From Lutjanus erythropterus (lineage: Eukaryota; Chordata; Actinopteri; Lutjaniformes; Lutjanidae), in assembly GCA_020091685.1 (NCBI GenBank), contig CM034605.1, positions 6,221,519 through 6,285,518 of the forward strand: a stretch of DNA of 64,000 bases. Reading direction: 5' to 3'. Positions 1 through 14,266 of this stretch are shown here, piece by piece. Made by a program: the position numbers and the translations under genes. Within the stretch, counting starts at the first letter, position 1. The number at the start of each line of letters is the position of its first letter. Below the pieces are notes generated by a model. The model ran no database searches, was not told where the DNA came from, and saw only the letters and a list, made by a program, of their open reading frames with translations.

Positions 1-121
1 AGATATTTTACATATCTACCAGCCGATAAAACGGAAGTATGGGTTCAAGGTTTCGCCCTCTTTAAAGCGCCGGGGCGACACACGCGTCAGTTGGAAGAGA
101 AGAGCGCAGGGAACATCTCCA

Positions 122-3100
122 ATGGCTCCGCAGTACGCACCAAGTCTGCGCTCCCGTCTGGCACCTGTGCTGCTTCTTCTGCAGACAGGCTTCATTGTCA
201 TATATTCCTTTTACATTCGGATCGACAGCCATGTAAAAGTAGATGGGACTGCCTTCAGCAACTTTTACCCAGGTAAGTTTGGAGAGGGTTGAGGGGGCGA
301 GACAATGGGGGTTGACATGTAGACATTTTTGTTTCCTTGGAATAACACGTTAAAATAACAGCATACATTTCAAGCTACTTCATCCAGGTTCTTTAAAAAG
401 CTAAATGAAATTTTATACTTGAATCCAGGGGTCTGGGGAGGGGCTGCAGTTATTACTGCTGGGCATTGATAAGCTCATGCAGTAACTGGTTCTTTAGGAG
501 CAGATGACCTGGGTTGCTTCCTGAAAATTGGCAGTAGTGGAATGTAATAAAGTATATTTACTCAAGTACTGTTCTTATGTACAATTTTAAGGCACGTGTA
601 CTTTATTTGAACTCTAATTGAATATTTGTTACTTTATACTTCTATTCCACAAAATTTTGTTGAACCTTTTATTCCACTACACATATTTGACAGCATTAGC
701 TTCATTAGACTACTAGCTCATTTGCAGATTCAGATCATTAGAATACACCCTCTGGTGCTACTTGGACACATCTTCAGCGCTGGCATACTTATGTACTTTT
801 ACTTAGGTACATTAGATTTAGAATGGAGGACTTTTACATGTAACATTATTTTACACTGTGGTATTATTACTTTTGCTTAAGTAAGAAGTACTTCTACCAC
901 CACTGAAACTTGGGCTATGAGGTGAAACCCAGCAGAAGTGACTGTACTGTACAAGCCTGTCCTGTGATTCGGGTGTGTGAACATTTTTAAAGCCCACTAC
1001 TTCTCTCCTGCAGAGTTCCAGGATGTGAACGTGATGGTGGTTCTTGGGTTTGGCTTTTTGTGCACTTTTCTAGTGCGGTATGGTTTCAGTGGCTCTGGGT
1101 TCAACCTCCTTGTGGCTGTCATAGCCACCCAGTGGGCTGTCCTACTCCTTGGAATTGAGTCCTGGTATTACAGAGGATGGATCAGGCTAGATTTGAGAAG
1201 GTAAGTCATCAGCTGAGGCAGTCATTTTGACACATTTTAAATTTGATGGCACATATCTGACACTCAATTGAACCGAGATGTATTACACAGCATCAACCAA
1301 CCTCTGCAATATTACACATATTTGCCAGTTGCAATTTGTAAGTTAGTGATTATAATGTTTTGTTACAGTTTAGTAGTTGCAGAGATGTGCGCTGCCTCTG
1401 CCCTCATTTCAATGGGAGCCGTGCTGGGGAAGACCAACCCGGTCCAGCTCGTCCTTCTCGCCCTGCTGGAGGTGACAGGGTTTGTCCTGAATGAGTGGCT
1501 CCTCCGGACTCTGCTCAAAGTAAGAGACTTTCACACTTACATCAGTTCAGTTCAGTTACAACATATTCAAATCAACCACATGCCCTACATGCTATGTACT
1601 TAGGTTATCCTGATATTTGTTTATAATGGTGTTTTCTAACTCCAGGTCCAGTATCTGAACAGCATCATGCTGCTTCACATCTTCGGGGCCTTCTTTGGAC
1701 TCGTACTGACCTGGATACTGCAACGTAAAGGATCCAATCAGGGTTTTGAAAAAGAGAAATTTGATCGCAAAACAGGATTATTCTCCATGCTGGGTAAGTA
1801 GTAGTGTAGACTATGATTTCATGTTACTGCTGGATAGGGACGGATTATGAGACAGTGGGCCCCGGGGCACAGACATGTACAAGGCCCCATCATCTGTCCT
1901 ACACAGACCTTGTGGTTGTTTTGCTTATTTTTGTAGCAGCTTATGTCCTTTTGTAGTAATTTTGCACATTTTTTGTAACCATTCAGTGTCTCTTTGTAGT
2001 TGTTACACATCTTTCTGTAGTTTTGTGTCTCTATGTGGTCGTTTTGTGCTGGTTGTTTTGTCTCTCTCTAGTTATTTGTGCCTCTTAATGTGTTATTTTG
2101 CAACTTTTTGTGGTTGTTTTGCTCCTTTTTGTTGTAGTTGCTTTGTGTCCCTTTGAGGTCATTTTGTGGTCCTTTTGTGTTTTTAATGGTTGTTTGCCCC
2201 ATTTTGTAGTTTAGCATTATTTTGTGGCAATTTTGTGTCTTTTGTAGTTTTGTAGTTTGTTGTCTTTTTTTCTGTCCATTTCTGCTTTGTTTGTTCTTTT
2301 AGAGTCATTTTACATCTACTTGTGGTCATTTTGTATCTTTTGTTGTTGTTTTGTATCTCTTTGTGGTAATGTTATTTGTAGTTTTAGTTTTCTTGTCTTT
2401 TTATGGTCATTATATGTCTGTTGTGGTCATTTTGTGTCTTTTGTAGTTGTTTTGTGCTCATTGTATGTATTTTGTAGCCATATAATAATACTATGAATCC
2501 TCTGTTCTCCAGGGATTGTGTTCCTCTGGATGTTTTGGCCCAGTTTTAATTCAGTCCTTGTGGATGATCGTATTCCTGGGAGGAAGCTAGGGGCCGTGTT
2601 GAGCACCTACCTGGCCCTGGCTGTCAGTGCTGTAACAGCAGCTGCTCTGTCTGTGCTCTCGAGTCCCAAGGGAAAACTCAACCTGGTATGATCTGACACT
2701 TGATATCTTAACTCACCATTATGCTCTTTCATGAACGGTCCTTATTCGCTTGAGTGACAGGACTTACACCTGTTAAGTATCACAAGAGCCGATCAAAAAA
2801 AAAAAAAAATCCAATCAATCTGTGTGATTAATTCCAGTGATAACTGATTTATAATGAAGCATATATGTTCACTCCTCTGTCAGATCCATGTGCAGTCATG
2901 TTCCCTTGCCGGCGGTGTTGCTGTTGGGGTGTCCATGTCAGCAGTTAATCAGCCATGGGAAGCCATGACAATTGGATTCACTGCTGCTGTTGTATCAACC
3001 ATCGGATTCAGATACCTTAAGGTTTTGATCACCACATGGACACCTTCATACCACTTGATTAAATAATTTACGCATCACAGCTCCTCATAAAGCTTTTATT

Positions 3101-3267
3101 TTCCAGAACCACATGCTGCTTGCATTTCAGTGCCATGACACCTGTACTATACTGAGCACACATGGACTCCCTGGTATACTGGGATGGCTAGCACAACTCA
3201 TCCTACAGATTAGAGACTATGATGATCACGCAACGTAAGAATGCAACTGTCATATGATGCACACGTG

Positions 3268-3333
<66 letters not shown>

Positions 3334-5170
3334 GTGATACCCCTTTGTGATTGGTCTTTTATTTTGTAGGGCAATCCGGTTTGCTGTATTTCACATTTGT
3401 GTTCTCCTCGTCACCATCACTCTGAGTCTGGCCATGGGAATCATTACAGGTGTGTCTTCTTTCTAGTATAGTTTCCATTATCAGCAGCCTGGTACAATCA
3501 TACAAAAAGACTGACGGTCGATTTTGAATTATTCTGTACCAACTGAGGCTACAACTATGCTGATTTTCATTGTCAATTAATCTGTCAATTATTATTTTTT
3601 GATTAATTGATGAGTTCTTTGGTCTACAAAATGTCTGAGAATGGTGAAAAATTATCCCCCAAGTCCAAGATGATGTCCTCAAATGTCTTGTTTTGTCCAC
3701 AACCCAAAGATATTCAACTTATTGTCATAGATGAGAAAAGAAACTTTGAATAAATCTTAAAAACTTACTGAAATCTTTTTTTTTCTTAAGTGTATATCAC
3801 TATCATATTATAAAGTACGTTTGCCATTTGTAGGTTTTACTAATGACTCTTATATGTCACTATTTAAAGGGTTCCTACTCAAGTGGAAGATCTGGAGACC
3901 ACCCCAAGACAAGAAATGTTTTGATGATCAGGCTTTCTGGGAGGTAGGCAGTCAAGTCTGTCTTCTTACAAGCAAACAAAATATGTGACTGAAGAGAATT
4001 TTTTTTCTGCACTGAAAAGAAGTCATCAATTCTAATTAGCTATAGTGATACTAAACAGTTATGTATGGACATCCATTTTTTGCAGAGATGTACGAATAAC
4101 CCCAATTTAATAACAGTTTGGACGTTGTGTAAAACATAAATAAAAACAGAATGCAATGATTTGCAAAAAACTTTTCAAACTACATTCAATTGAAAAAAGT
4201 ACAAAGACAAGATATTTAATGTTCGAACTGATTAACTTTATTGGTTTTTCAAAATATACATTCAGTCTGGATCTGATGCCTGCAATATGTTGGAAAAAAA
4301 GTTGGGACAGGAGCATGTTTACCAGTGTGATACATCATTATCATTGTCTTTTAACAACACTCATTAAGCATTTGGGAACAAAGGACACTAATTGCTGAGG
4401 TTTGAAAAGTGAAAGTCTTCTCCATTCATGCGCCCTACATGCAGAGACGTCTGTGGATTCTCTGAATCTTTTAATGATATTCTGGATGGTTGACGGCAAA
4501 ATCCCTAAATTCAGGTGGTGAACCTCACTCCATCCATGCTTGTGAACAACTGAGCCCCTTTAATTCCCATCATGATACTGTCAGCTGTTACCAGTTAACC
4601 TGGACACCGGGAAAACGTTCCAAACAGATGTTTTTATTTTTTTGTCCCAACATTTTTGAAACGTGTTGCAGGCATCAAATTCAGAATGAGTGTACGTTTA
4701 CAAAAACTATTTTTTAATAAGTTTATCAGTTTCAACATTAAATATCTTGTCTCTGTACTATATTCATTTGAATACAAGTCAAAAGCAAATACTTGCATTT
4801 AGATTTTTATTTACATTTTGCACAACTTTCCCAGCTTTTTTGGAATCAGGGTTGTAATTATGAAAGACACTAAAAATAATAACGTACTATCTATAGATAA
4901 TGACATTAAATTGAGTTTCTCATTATTTTGAGATACTAACTCAATATTTTTAGAGATATAATCATGATTTTGAGATACTCATACATAATTTCCAGAAAGT
5001 TTCTCATAATGATTTCCAGGATTTTTTTTCATCAAATTGGCAGAAATGGGTTTTCACAGTCATGTATTTAGCATTATTTTATTTTTTTGTGCTATACCAT
5101 AAAAAGGTCAATTCATAATACAACATATTTTCATGTTTTGCAGTTTTACCATCTTGCAGTACGCAAGTAA
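122..5170 (+). CDS. rhd: Rh blood-group (Rh30/RHD-RHCE-like) membrane protein, 10 coding exons
   Basis: Multi-pass membrane protein of the Amt/Rh ammonium-transporter superfamily. Coding exons: 122-272, 1014-1200, 1369-1519, 1646-1793, 2513-2685, 2884-3021, 3107-3234, 3370-3449, 3870-3943 and 5144-5170. Each has GT-AG borders, and the reading phases join into 418 residues plus TAA. Ten exons and about 417 residues is the layout of human RHD/RHCE. The start is the ATG opening MAPQYAPSLRSRL, followed at once by a hydrophobic first helix. Recognisable segments are HIFGAFFGL (exon 4), LAGGVAVG (exon 6) and CHDTCTILSTHGLPGILG (exon 7). The Rh30 assignment, rather than RhAG, RhBG or RhCG, rests mainly on the tmem50a/rsrp1/syf2 neighbourhood, and the gene symbol follows fish usage. 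The histidines of HIFG and THGLPG sit where transport-competent Rh glycoproteins carry their paired pore histidines. The last exon encodes only eight residues. A possible ATTAAA poly(A) signal lies at 5323-5328. Confidence 0.9.
532..905. mobile_element. hAT-like non-autonomous element in rh intron 1
   Basis: Begins CAGTAGTGG and ends CCACCACTG, an imperfect terminal inverted repeat. It is flanked by 8-bp direct repeats AAAATTGG (524-531) and AAACTTGG (906-913) that match at 7 of 8 positions. The interior is rich in 'aagtact'-type motifs and resembles a repeat I know to be abundant in percomorph genomes. No transposase is encoded. A truncated relative lies near 13380-13450. Confidence 0.75.
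1880..2490. repeat. Degenerate T/G-rich minisatellite in rh intron 4
   Basis: About 600 bases dominated by variants of 'ttttgtggtcattttgtgtctttttgtagt', repeated every 20-35 bases with heavy drift. It fills most of intron 4 (1794-2512). The plus strand is pyrimidine/G rich and has long chance reading frames without protein character. Confidence 0.75.
3271..3327. repeat. (AC)n microsatellite in rh intron 7
   Basis: Uninterrupted AC dinucleotide run of about 57 bases, just upstream of exon 8. Confidence 0.95.
3544..3775. mobile_element. Truncated fish MITE in rh intron 8
   Basis: Opens with 'gaggctacaact' and a drifted 'attttcattgtcaattaatctg' block. An interior block reading 'tcctcaaatgtcttgttttg' then 'tccacaacccaaagatattc' follows, which I recognise from a common fish element whose intact ends read TAGGGCTGCAAC. 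The right end is missing. Fuller relatives are at 19723-20059 and 28878-29522, and a fragment at 15920-16019. Confidence 0.6.
4097..4856. mobile_element. Non-autonomous Tc1/mariner-type relic in rh intron 9
   Basis: The two ends are inverted copies over more than 50 bases. The left end has 'ttggacgttgtgtaaaac', 'ataaataaaaa' and 'atgatttgcaaa'. The right end has 'tttttatttacattttgc', 'acaactttccca' and 'ggaatcagggttgta'. The interior matches 20885-21564 but lacks that copy's transposase-like middle. It occupies most of the 1.2-kb intron between the last two rh exons. Confidence 0.75.
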
Positions 5171-6077
5171 GAATATGAAGAAAGAAGTTGACCAAGCCTG
5201 ACCTTGGAAGTACAAAACTACTTTTGGTGCTTATTTCTGTCGCTAATAATAATTTTGTACAATTACTTTTATTTTTGTATAAGGTAGTTTATAGATATTT
5301 TTATATGTGCAAGACTGGAATAATTAAAAAAGTTTTGAACTGCGGAAACATTAATGTAAGACTCAGTTACTGCTCAGTATGTTTCTGTTTAATGGTGCCA
5401 CGGTCGTCAGAAACTGACCTCATGTTTTGGATGTTACACAAGCAAATGGATAAGTGTTGCAGTCAAATACAAATCACCAGTACACATACAACACACTACA
5501 GTTGTGAAACCTTTGTTGACTTCATGTCAGCCATAAATTAAGATGGCTGCAAAGTTTCAGAGCTGACACTGGTATTTCAGGAAAAATACAAACAGTCCTG
5601 TATGGTTACATTCAGTAAATGTGTACAGTATTATGAAATATTGCCCTTAATGATAATTTGTACCACAATAATTTATGTTCTTTCCACTTAAGAGACAACT
5701 GAAATTAATGGATGTCAACAGAAGTAAGTATAATCAAAGTAAATGTGGACAGTTAAGGGAAGTAAAGCTCCCAAAATATACTTTTTTATACACAAATTGT
5801 AAACCATCATAACAACATGGCTACACAGTCTGAGTGCAAATAGACACATGTAAAGATGTGCCACACAAAGTTGAAAATGTTCAACTTTAAAGTAATCTAT
5901 GAAATTTGTGCTTAGTTATGATTTAGCCATTATACAGCAAATGATATAAATTAAAAATGTTAATCTGAAAGCTAAAAAAGTTTATATATAAAGTGAATAA
6001 CCACTAAAGCATATTGTCTCATACAATATAGAAAGCAGAGTGTATAAACAGTTGACATAAAGACACCCAGGAAACCA
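5171..6077. other. Convergent rh/tmem50a intergenic region
   Basis: 907 bases between the two stop codons, holding the 3' UTRs of both genes. AT-rich, with no repeat or reading frame I can support. A candidate rh poly(A) signal, ATTAAA, is at 5323-5328. No clear AATAAA was assigned to tmem50a. Confidence 0.6.
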
Positions 6078-9711
<3,634 letters not shown>

Positions 9712-10257
9712 TTAGGGCCAACAATGCGTGAAAGTGAAAACAACAAAGACTTTCCAGAAATTCTCAATCATTTCGACTACTCAACTATTAAATATATATA
9801 TATAACAGCCAAATTCAATTCCTCCACAAACTGTTGTTGGAACTCCGTAAAAACAATGACTACTGTTACTGTATGTTTATGCGCAGTCTCTGTACAGTCA
9901 GGATGATGCTCAACTCTCTGGCTTAACCTATATACCAGACACCAACAACCAACAACTCCTGATTTTTACACTAAAGCTCCGTAACATCCATTCCACAAAA
10001 AAGATATCGATGTGTCCACTATGAAGGCGTTAAAACACAAACTGTATCCACACAGTAGATAAAAAAAAACACGGATGTGTCGTCGGATTCTTTTGTTCAT
10101 TGCTTTGGCACTAGCAAACATTTCCTTGAAGATTTCTTCTAGCTACGAAGTCGCTAAAAATAATAGCATAACTCAAACGACAACGGTAGTACAAAGCGGA
10201 AATACAAACTATAACAGCATTTCTCGACTGTTATGTCATTTTGAAAGGAATTCTTAC

Positions 10258-10345
10258 CTTTTATTTTCGTTTTTTGATGTGGACCCCCTAGATATATACG
10301 ACTTAGCTTCCGAGAGAGCTCGGCCGTGCACATGCGCAGTTGATC
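10258..10345 (-). promoter_or_regulatory. Predicted tmem50a first (non-coding) exon and NRF1-like promoter site
   Basis: On the minus strand, AAAATAAAAG followed by GTAAGAATT at 10258/10257 is a good donor, pairing with the CCTCAG acceptor just upstream of the tmem50a ATG. Upstream (10327-10338) is TGCGCATGTGCA, one base from the NRF1 consensus palindrome. The exon's 5' limit is a guess. Confidence 0.5.
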
Positions 10346-10370
10346 CACACCCATTTGGGGAAGCTCGTGT

Positions 10371-10579
10371 CTAGGAGGGAACCCAAGATTTGCAAAACTC
10401 TCGCGAGATTTGTACTGTGCATTTTGTACGAACTATGTTTTGTAATATGTTAATATATATTTAATACTTTGGCAGGTTTAGGGACAGAACCACTTGATTA
10501 GGGTTAGGAAACGATCATGGTTTGTATTAAAATGTAACACTCTCGCGAGATTTGTCGCGCGTCTGGGGTTCCCTTCTAG
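10371..10579. mobile_element. Small inverted-repeat element with two TCTCGCGAGA motifs
   Basis: The left end CTAGGAGGGAACCC is mirrored by the right end GGGGTTCCCTTCTAG, giving a 209-bp MITE-like unit. The interior includes 'gattagggttaggaaac', seen in repeats common in fish. Two perfect palindromes TCTCGCGAGA sit at 10399-10408 and 10541-10550, close to each end. It lies immediately upstream of the predicted tmem50a transcription start. Confidence 0.55.
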
Positions 10580-11256
10580 CCACCGCCGAGAGCCACTGAG
10601 ACGCTGTTGATATTGCTGCATTCAGGTGTTGTGAACAAATTGAATTTTATAAAGATTACAAGCACGTTAACCTTTCAAAAAGTAGTAGCTTAGGTATGTG
10701 GGGATTTTTTATAAGTTAATCGACTTATATGTGATAGAACTGTTATGTATAAATAAGCGCACTTAAGTGAGTAGTCGTATACTGGTAGGTCAAACTGAAA
10801 GTGATGAAATATAAATCAACATAGTGTATGCATAGCTTCTTCGGCTTAATATAAAGTACAGGTTTAATGGTCTTACTCATTAAAGTATAGCGTCAACTCC
10901 GTAATTATTGTCCCTATTATTTCCCAATAAAATGCTTAAACTGCCGTGCGCATGCGGTTTTCCCGAGTCATTACTTTGGAAGTACGAGCTTAGCACTAGT
11001 TCATGAAGGAAGCACAGTGGATGAGCATTTTGCAGAGCTCTTATGCTTTAACATTGATTTATGAAGATATGCTGGACTCCTGAAAATAATACACATTTGC
11101 CACTTAACTAATCCAAAGTTTATCTATGCAAAGATAAAAAACAATAAATACTTAAATATATCTCAAATTATATCTAAATAATGAAAACATAAATATGAGA
11201 AAGCAGATGTCAAATAATGCAGTGGTCCACAAACAGGGGTCCGTGGCAATCAGACA

Positions 11257-11325
<69 letters not shown>

Positions 11326-12280
11326 TATTATTATTTTATTTTTTTGAGGCATCATAGAGCAATGAATAATATTTTAATTTTAAAAATAGTTAATAGATTG
11401 TATTCAAGGCATATCATATTTAAGTTCCAGGCTAAGCCTATTATTGTTCTTTGTATGTTTTTTTTTGTATGTGATGTATATTATTTAAAATAATCAAAAG
11501 CATTTTATTCTTTGTATGCACTAAGAATGAAACACACTTTCTTGATCTATGTGTCTAGATTATGTTACAGGTATTTTGTGTTTACATGGTGCAAATATTT
11601 TTAATACATTTTTTTCTAATACATGTTTGTTATATTGTTCTTTTACAAGTAGAAGTGTTTTAAAAAAAATGAATCTCTGAAAGAATATATGTATGCATTG
11701 TCTTTCCTTTATTTATATACAGGCCTGTTTGTATTTTACTGCACTTTATCTGTGGGTCAGTGGTATGGGTGGGTGTGAAGCAACTAAATAAATGTTTACA
11801 ACATGCCAGTTACTGAAACAAAGGGGTAAAAGTTTACACTATTGTTATCTGAGAGGACATGACTTTCTAGATACAGTCAACATAATATTTCTCAGACTAC
11901 CGTAGTTTGTTAAGGTGGCCAGTAGATCTTGAAACCATTTGCTGCATGGTTTGATGGGAGATTTGCGCCTAAGACATCATGTGTGAGTCACATGGGGCCT
12001 TCATGCCTCCCGCAAATCCTTTTCTTATTCACAAACTGCAACATTACATATGTGGGGCTGTAGTATCAGTCAGTTATCTACTTTATTGTTGATGAGTACA
12101 TGGAGAAGACATTCACAAGAAATACTGGACTATAAAGATATCAAGTTACTGGTCCATTAAAACATGTTGAGCGTCATCATTTGAAATGAACATTTCAAGA
12201 ATTATAAAGCTACTTAAGAGGTGATGCATCTGACAATGCCATGCGAACAGCAGGAATGAGTAAACAAGATGTCAGTTGTC
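10580..12280. other. tmem50a-mgst3 intergenic region
   Basis: About 1.7 kb, AT-rich. It contains the (CA)n tract at 11261-11322 and a TTTATT at 12082-12087, which is AATAAA on the minus strand and a plausible mgst3 poly(A) signal about 195 bases after the stop. No other gene or repeat was recognised. Confidence 0.5.
11261..11322. repeat. (CA)n microsatellite
   Basis: Perfect CA run of about 62 bases, followed by a short ATT-rich stretch. Confidence 0.95.
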
Positions 12281-14266
12281 TTAAAAGACTCCAAGCAACT
12301 GTAAGGCCACAGATATGGACAGAATGATGACGCCAAAGTATCCAATGTAGCCGTAGGCACCTTTCATCCTCTTGGCTGGATCTGGAACAAAACATAAAAC
12401 AGAACAATGCAAACTTTCAAAGAAGCAGAATGAAACGACAGTCAGTATAATACGATTACCAAATTTGTTCATGAGATAATGTTTTGGTCTGATTTTGAAA
12501 TTCTGAACCCCAAATACTTTGACAAAAAACACATTAAATGACAGTGTATTACTTATTCTAAAATAAGTAGATTAAACAATTACCCTAATTTAGATCACAT
12601 ATACCTTTTATCTCTGTCATGATCTTTGACCCATATGCTGTCTTCTGTAAATGATTCAACAACAACAACAACAGCAACAAAAACTGGGTGAGGAGCAACA
12701 AAAATGCTCAGACAATCACTGGACTGCCATCTCACTGTAACCTACACTTCTTTTGCTACAATGGGTCATATTTTGTGCAAATTTGAAATGATTTATTGTG
12801 ATTTAAATCATTAACAAGACAAATAGGATCAAATGACACTAATCAGTACTGGAATACTTTTACCACCTACCTAATTACTAGGAGTGCAGCAGTAGATAAG
12901 AAGGTAGAAGAATTATGACCTTGAACGATGAATTATGACCCATTGCAGCCTCTCCCTCAAATGATTATACTTTGTATGTCAACATGGTCACAAGGGTCAA
13001 GACAAATGTTTGGGAAGCGTTGGATAATTTTACTGAACGGTTATTTAAATATGATCATACAAGGTGTTGAGAGTGAAAATCACTGCTGGATATTAGGGGA
13101 CTCAACTTGACACTACTTGGTTGTGATTAGTTCACAAACTGGCTGGAAACCACTGATGTAATGTGTTGGATTTTGCAAGTTTATTCTATTTATCTTTATG
13201 TAAAATCTCAAAGGTCCAGTGTGTAAGATTTGCAAGGATTTAGTGGTAGAATAAAGCAAAAATTAAACATAATATTCAGAAGTATATTTTCATTACTGTA
13301 TAATCACCTGAAATTAAGAACTGTTGTGTCTGTCACAAAGAACGAGCCCTTTATATTTATACAAATGTAGTGCACTAAAAAGTAGAAACTAGCATAAAAT
13401 ACTTAAGTACACCAAATTTGTACTTAAGGACAGTACTTGAGTAAATGTATTATGTATAATCAGGGCCGGGAGGGTTACTTTAAAAATGTATTCTGATACA
13501 ATTAGTGAGTCTTACCTCCTGTGTAGTAGCCCCAGGCATAGGAAAACCTGCTGGTCACCCAAATAGCCCCGAGCACAGATGCTGATAACTGAGAAAGAAT
13601 GAATTACAAAACAGAATTACGAAACAGCTTGGAAATACAAGGGTGACACGGTCTGAAAATATGCATAATCACGGTGACACTGTCTGTCTTTGACTCTGTT
13701 ATCTCGAGGAAGATTTATGGCAAAGATCATCAAGATCGCCTGTCCCTCCCACACACGACTGGCATGTGTTGCAAGAGTCGTAGTAGCCCGTAACATCCCA
13801 TTCTGAGCCCAATTTGTACAGAGACTAAATATCTTACGTATCATGCGCAAGTAAATTTGTGGCTGTGTGTAATTAAGTGTGTACACATTATACTTACCGG
13901 GTAGACAAGTGCTGCGATAGTCTGGAAAACCAGCCACTGAGGGTACACCTCCAGGGTGTTCTGATGTGCTCTCTGGATACAGTTAAATACCTGCTCCTTG
14001 TCACTGTACATAGTGGGATACTGCAAAAATAAAGATTCGCATGCGACGAATTAGCAAGAGAAACAAATGGGAAAAACGTTTCCATTGCAGCTTTAGGCGT
14101 CCAGTACTGAGTTCTGCTTAAGTCACATGTCAACTGTTACCTTCACGTCGTACTTCTTCCTGGCACCCCCGACCTTAATTCCTAAGTAGCTCAGCATAAT
14201 CCAGCTGTAGAAGTAGGTAAATATGACATATCCAAAGTTGGACGGCAGTACAGTCAGAAGATCCAT
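12281..14266 (-). CDS. mgst3: Microsomal glutathione S-transferase 3
   Basis: MAPEG-family membrane enzyme that conjugates glutathione and reduces lipid hydroperoxides in the ER/outer mitochondrial membrane; it is linked in mammals to LTC4 synthesis. Coding exons: 14266-14141, 14020-13898, 13588-13516 and 12381-12281. They join in phase to 140 residues, against about 152 in human MGST3. The start is the ATG opening MDLLTVLPSNFGYV; an in-frame upstream ATG exists but would add a non-hydrophobic leader. Family signatures are GARKKYDVK, YPTMYS, FNCIQRAHQNTLEVYP (the MAPEG RAHQNTLE motif) and RFSYAWGYYTG, followed by a last helix and the end QLLGVF. The cysteine/histidine-rich tail of mammalian MGST3 is absent. 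It is divergent from rsrp1. It does not belong to the human RHD-SYF2 neighbourhood. Confidence 0.92.
12657..12681. repeat. (CAA)n short tract in mgst3 intron 3
   Basis: Short CAACAACAA run with one CAG interruption. Confidence 0.7.
13211..13500. repeat. Fragments of fish MITEs in mgst3 intron 3
   Basis: Three abutting pieces resemble common fish repeats. The first is 'aggtccagtgtgtaagattt' from 13211. The second is an 'aagtac'-rich stretch around 13400-13450, related to 532-905. The third is 'gggccgggagggttac' from about 13463. Ends are incomplete and boundaries approximate. Confidence 0.45.
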
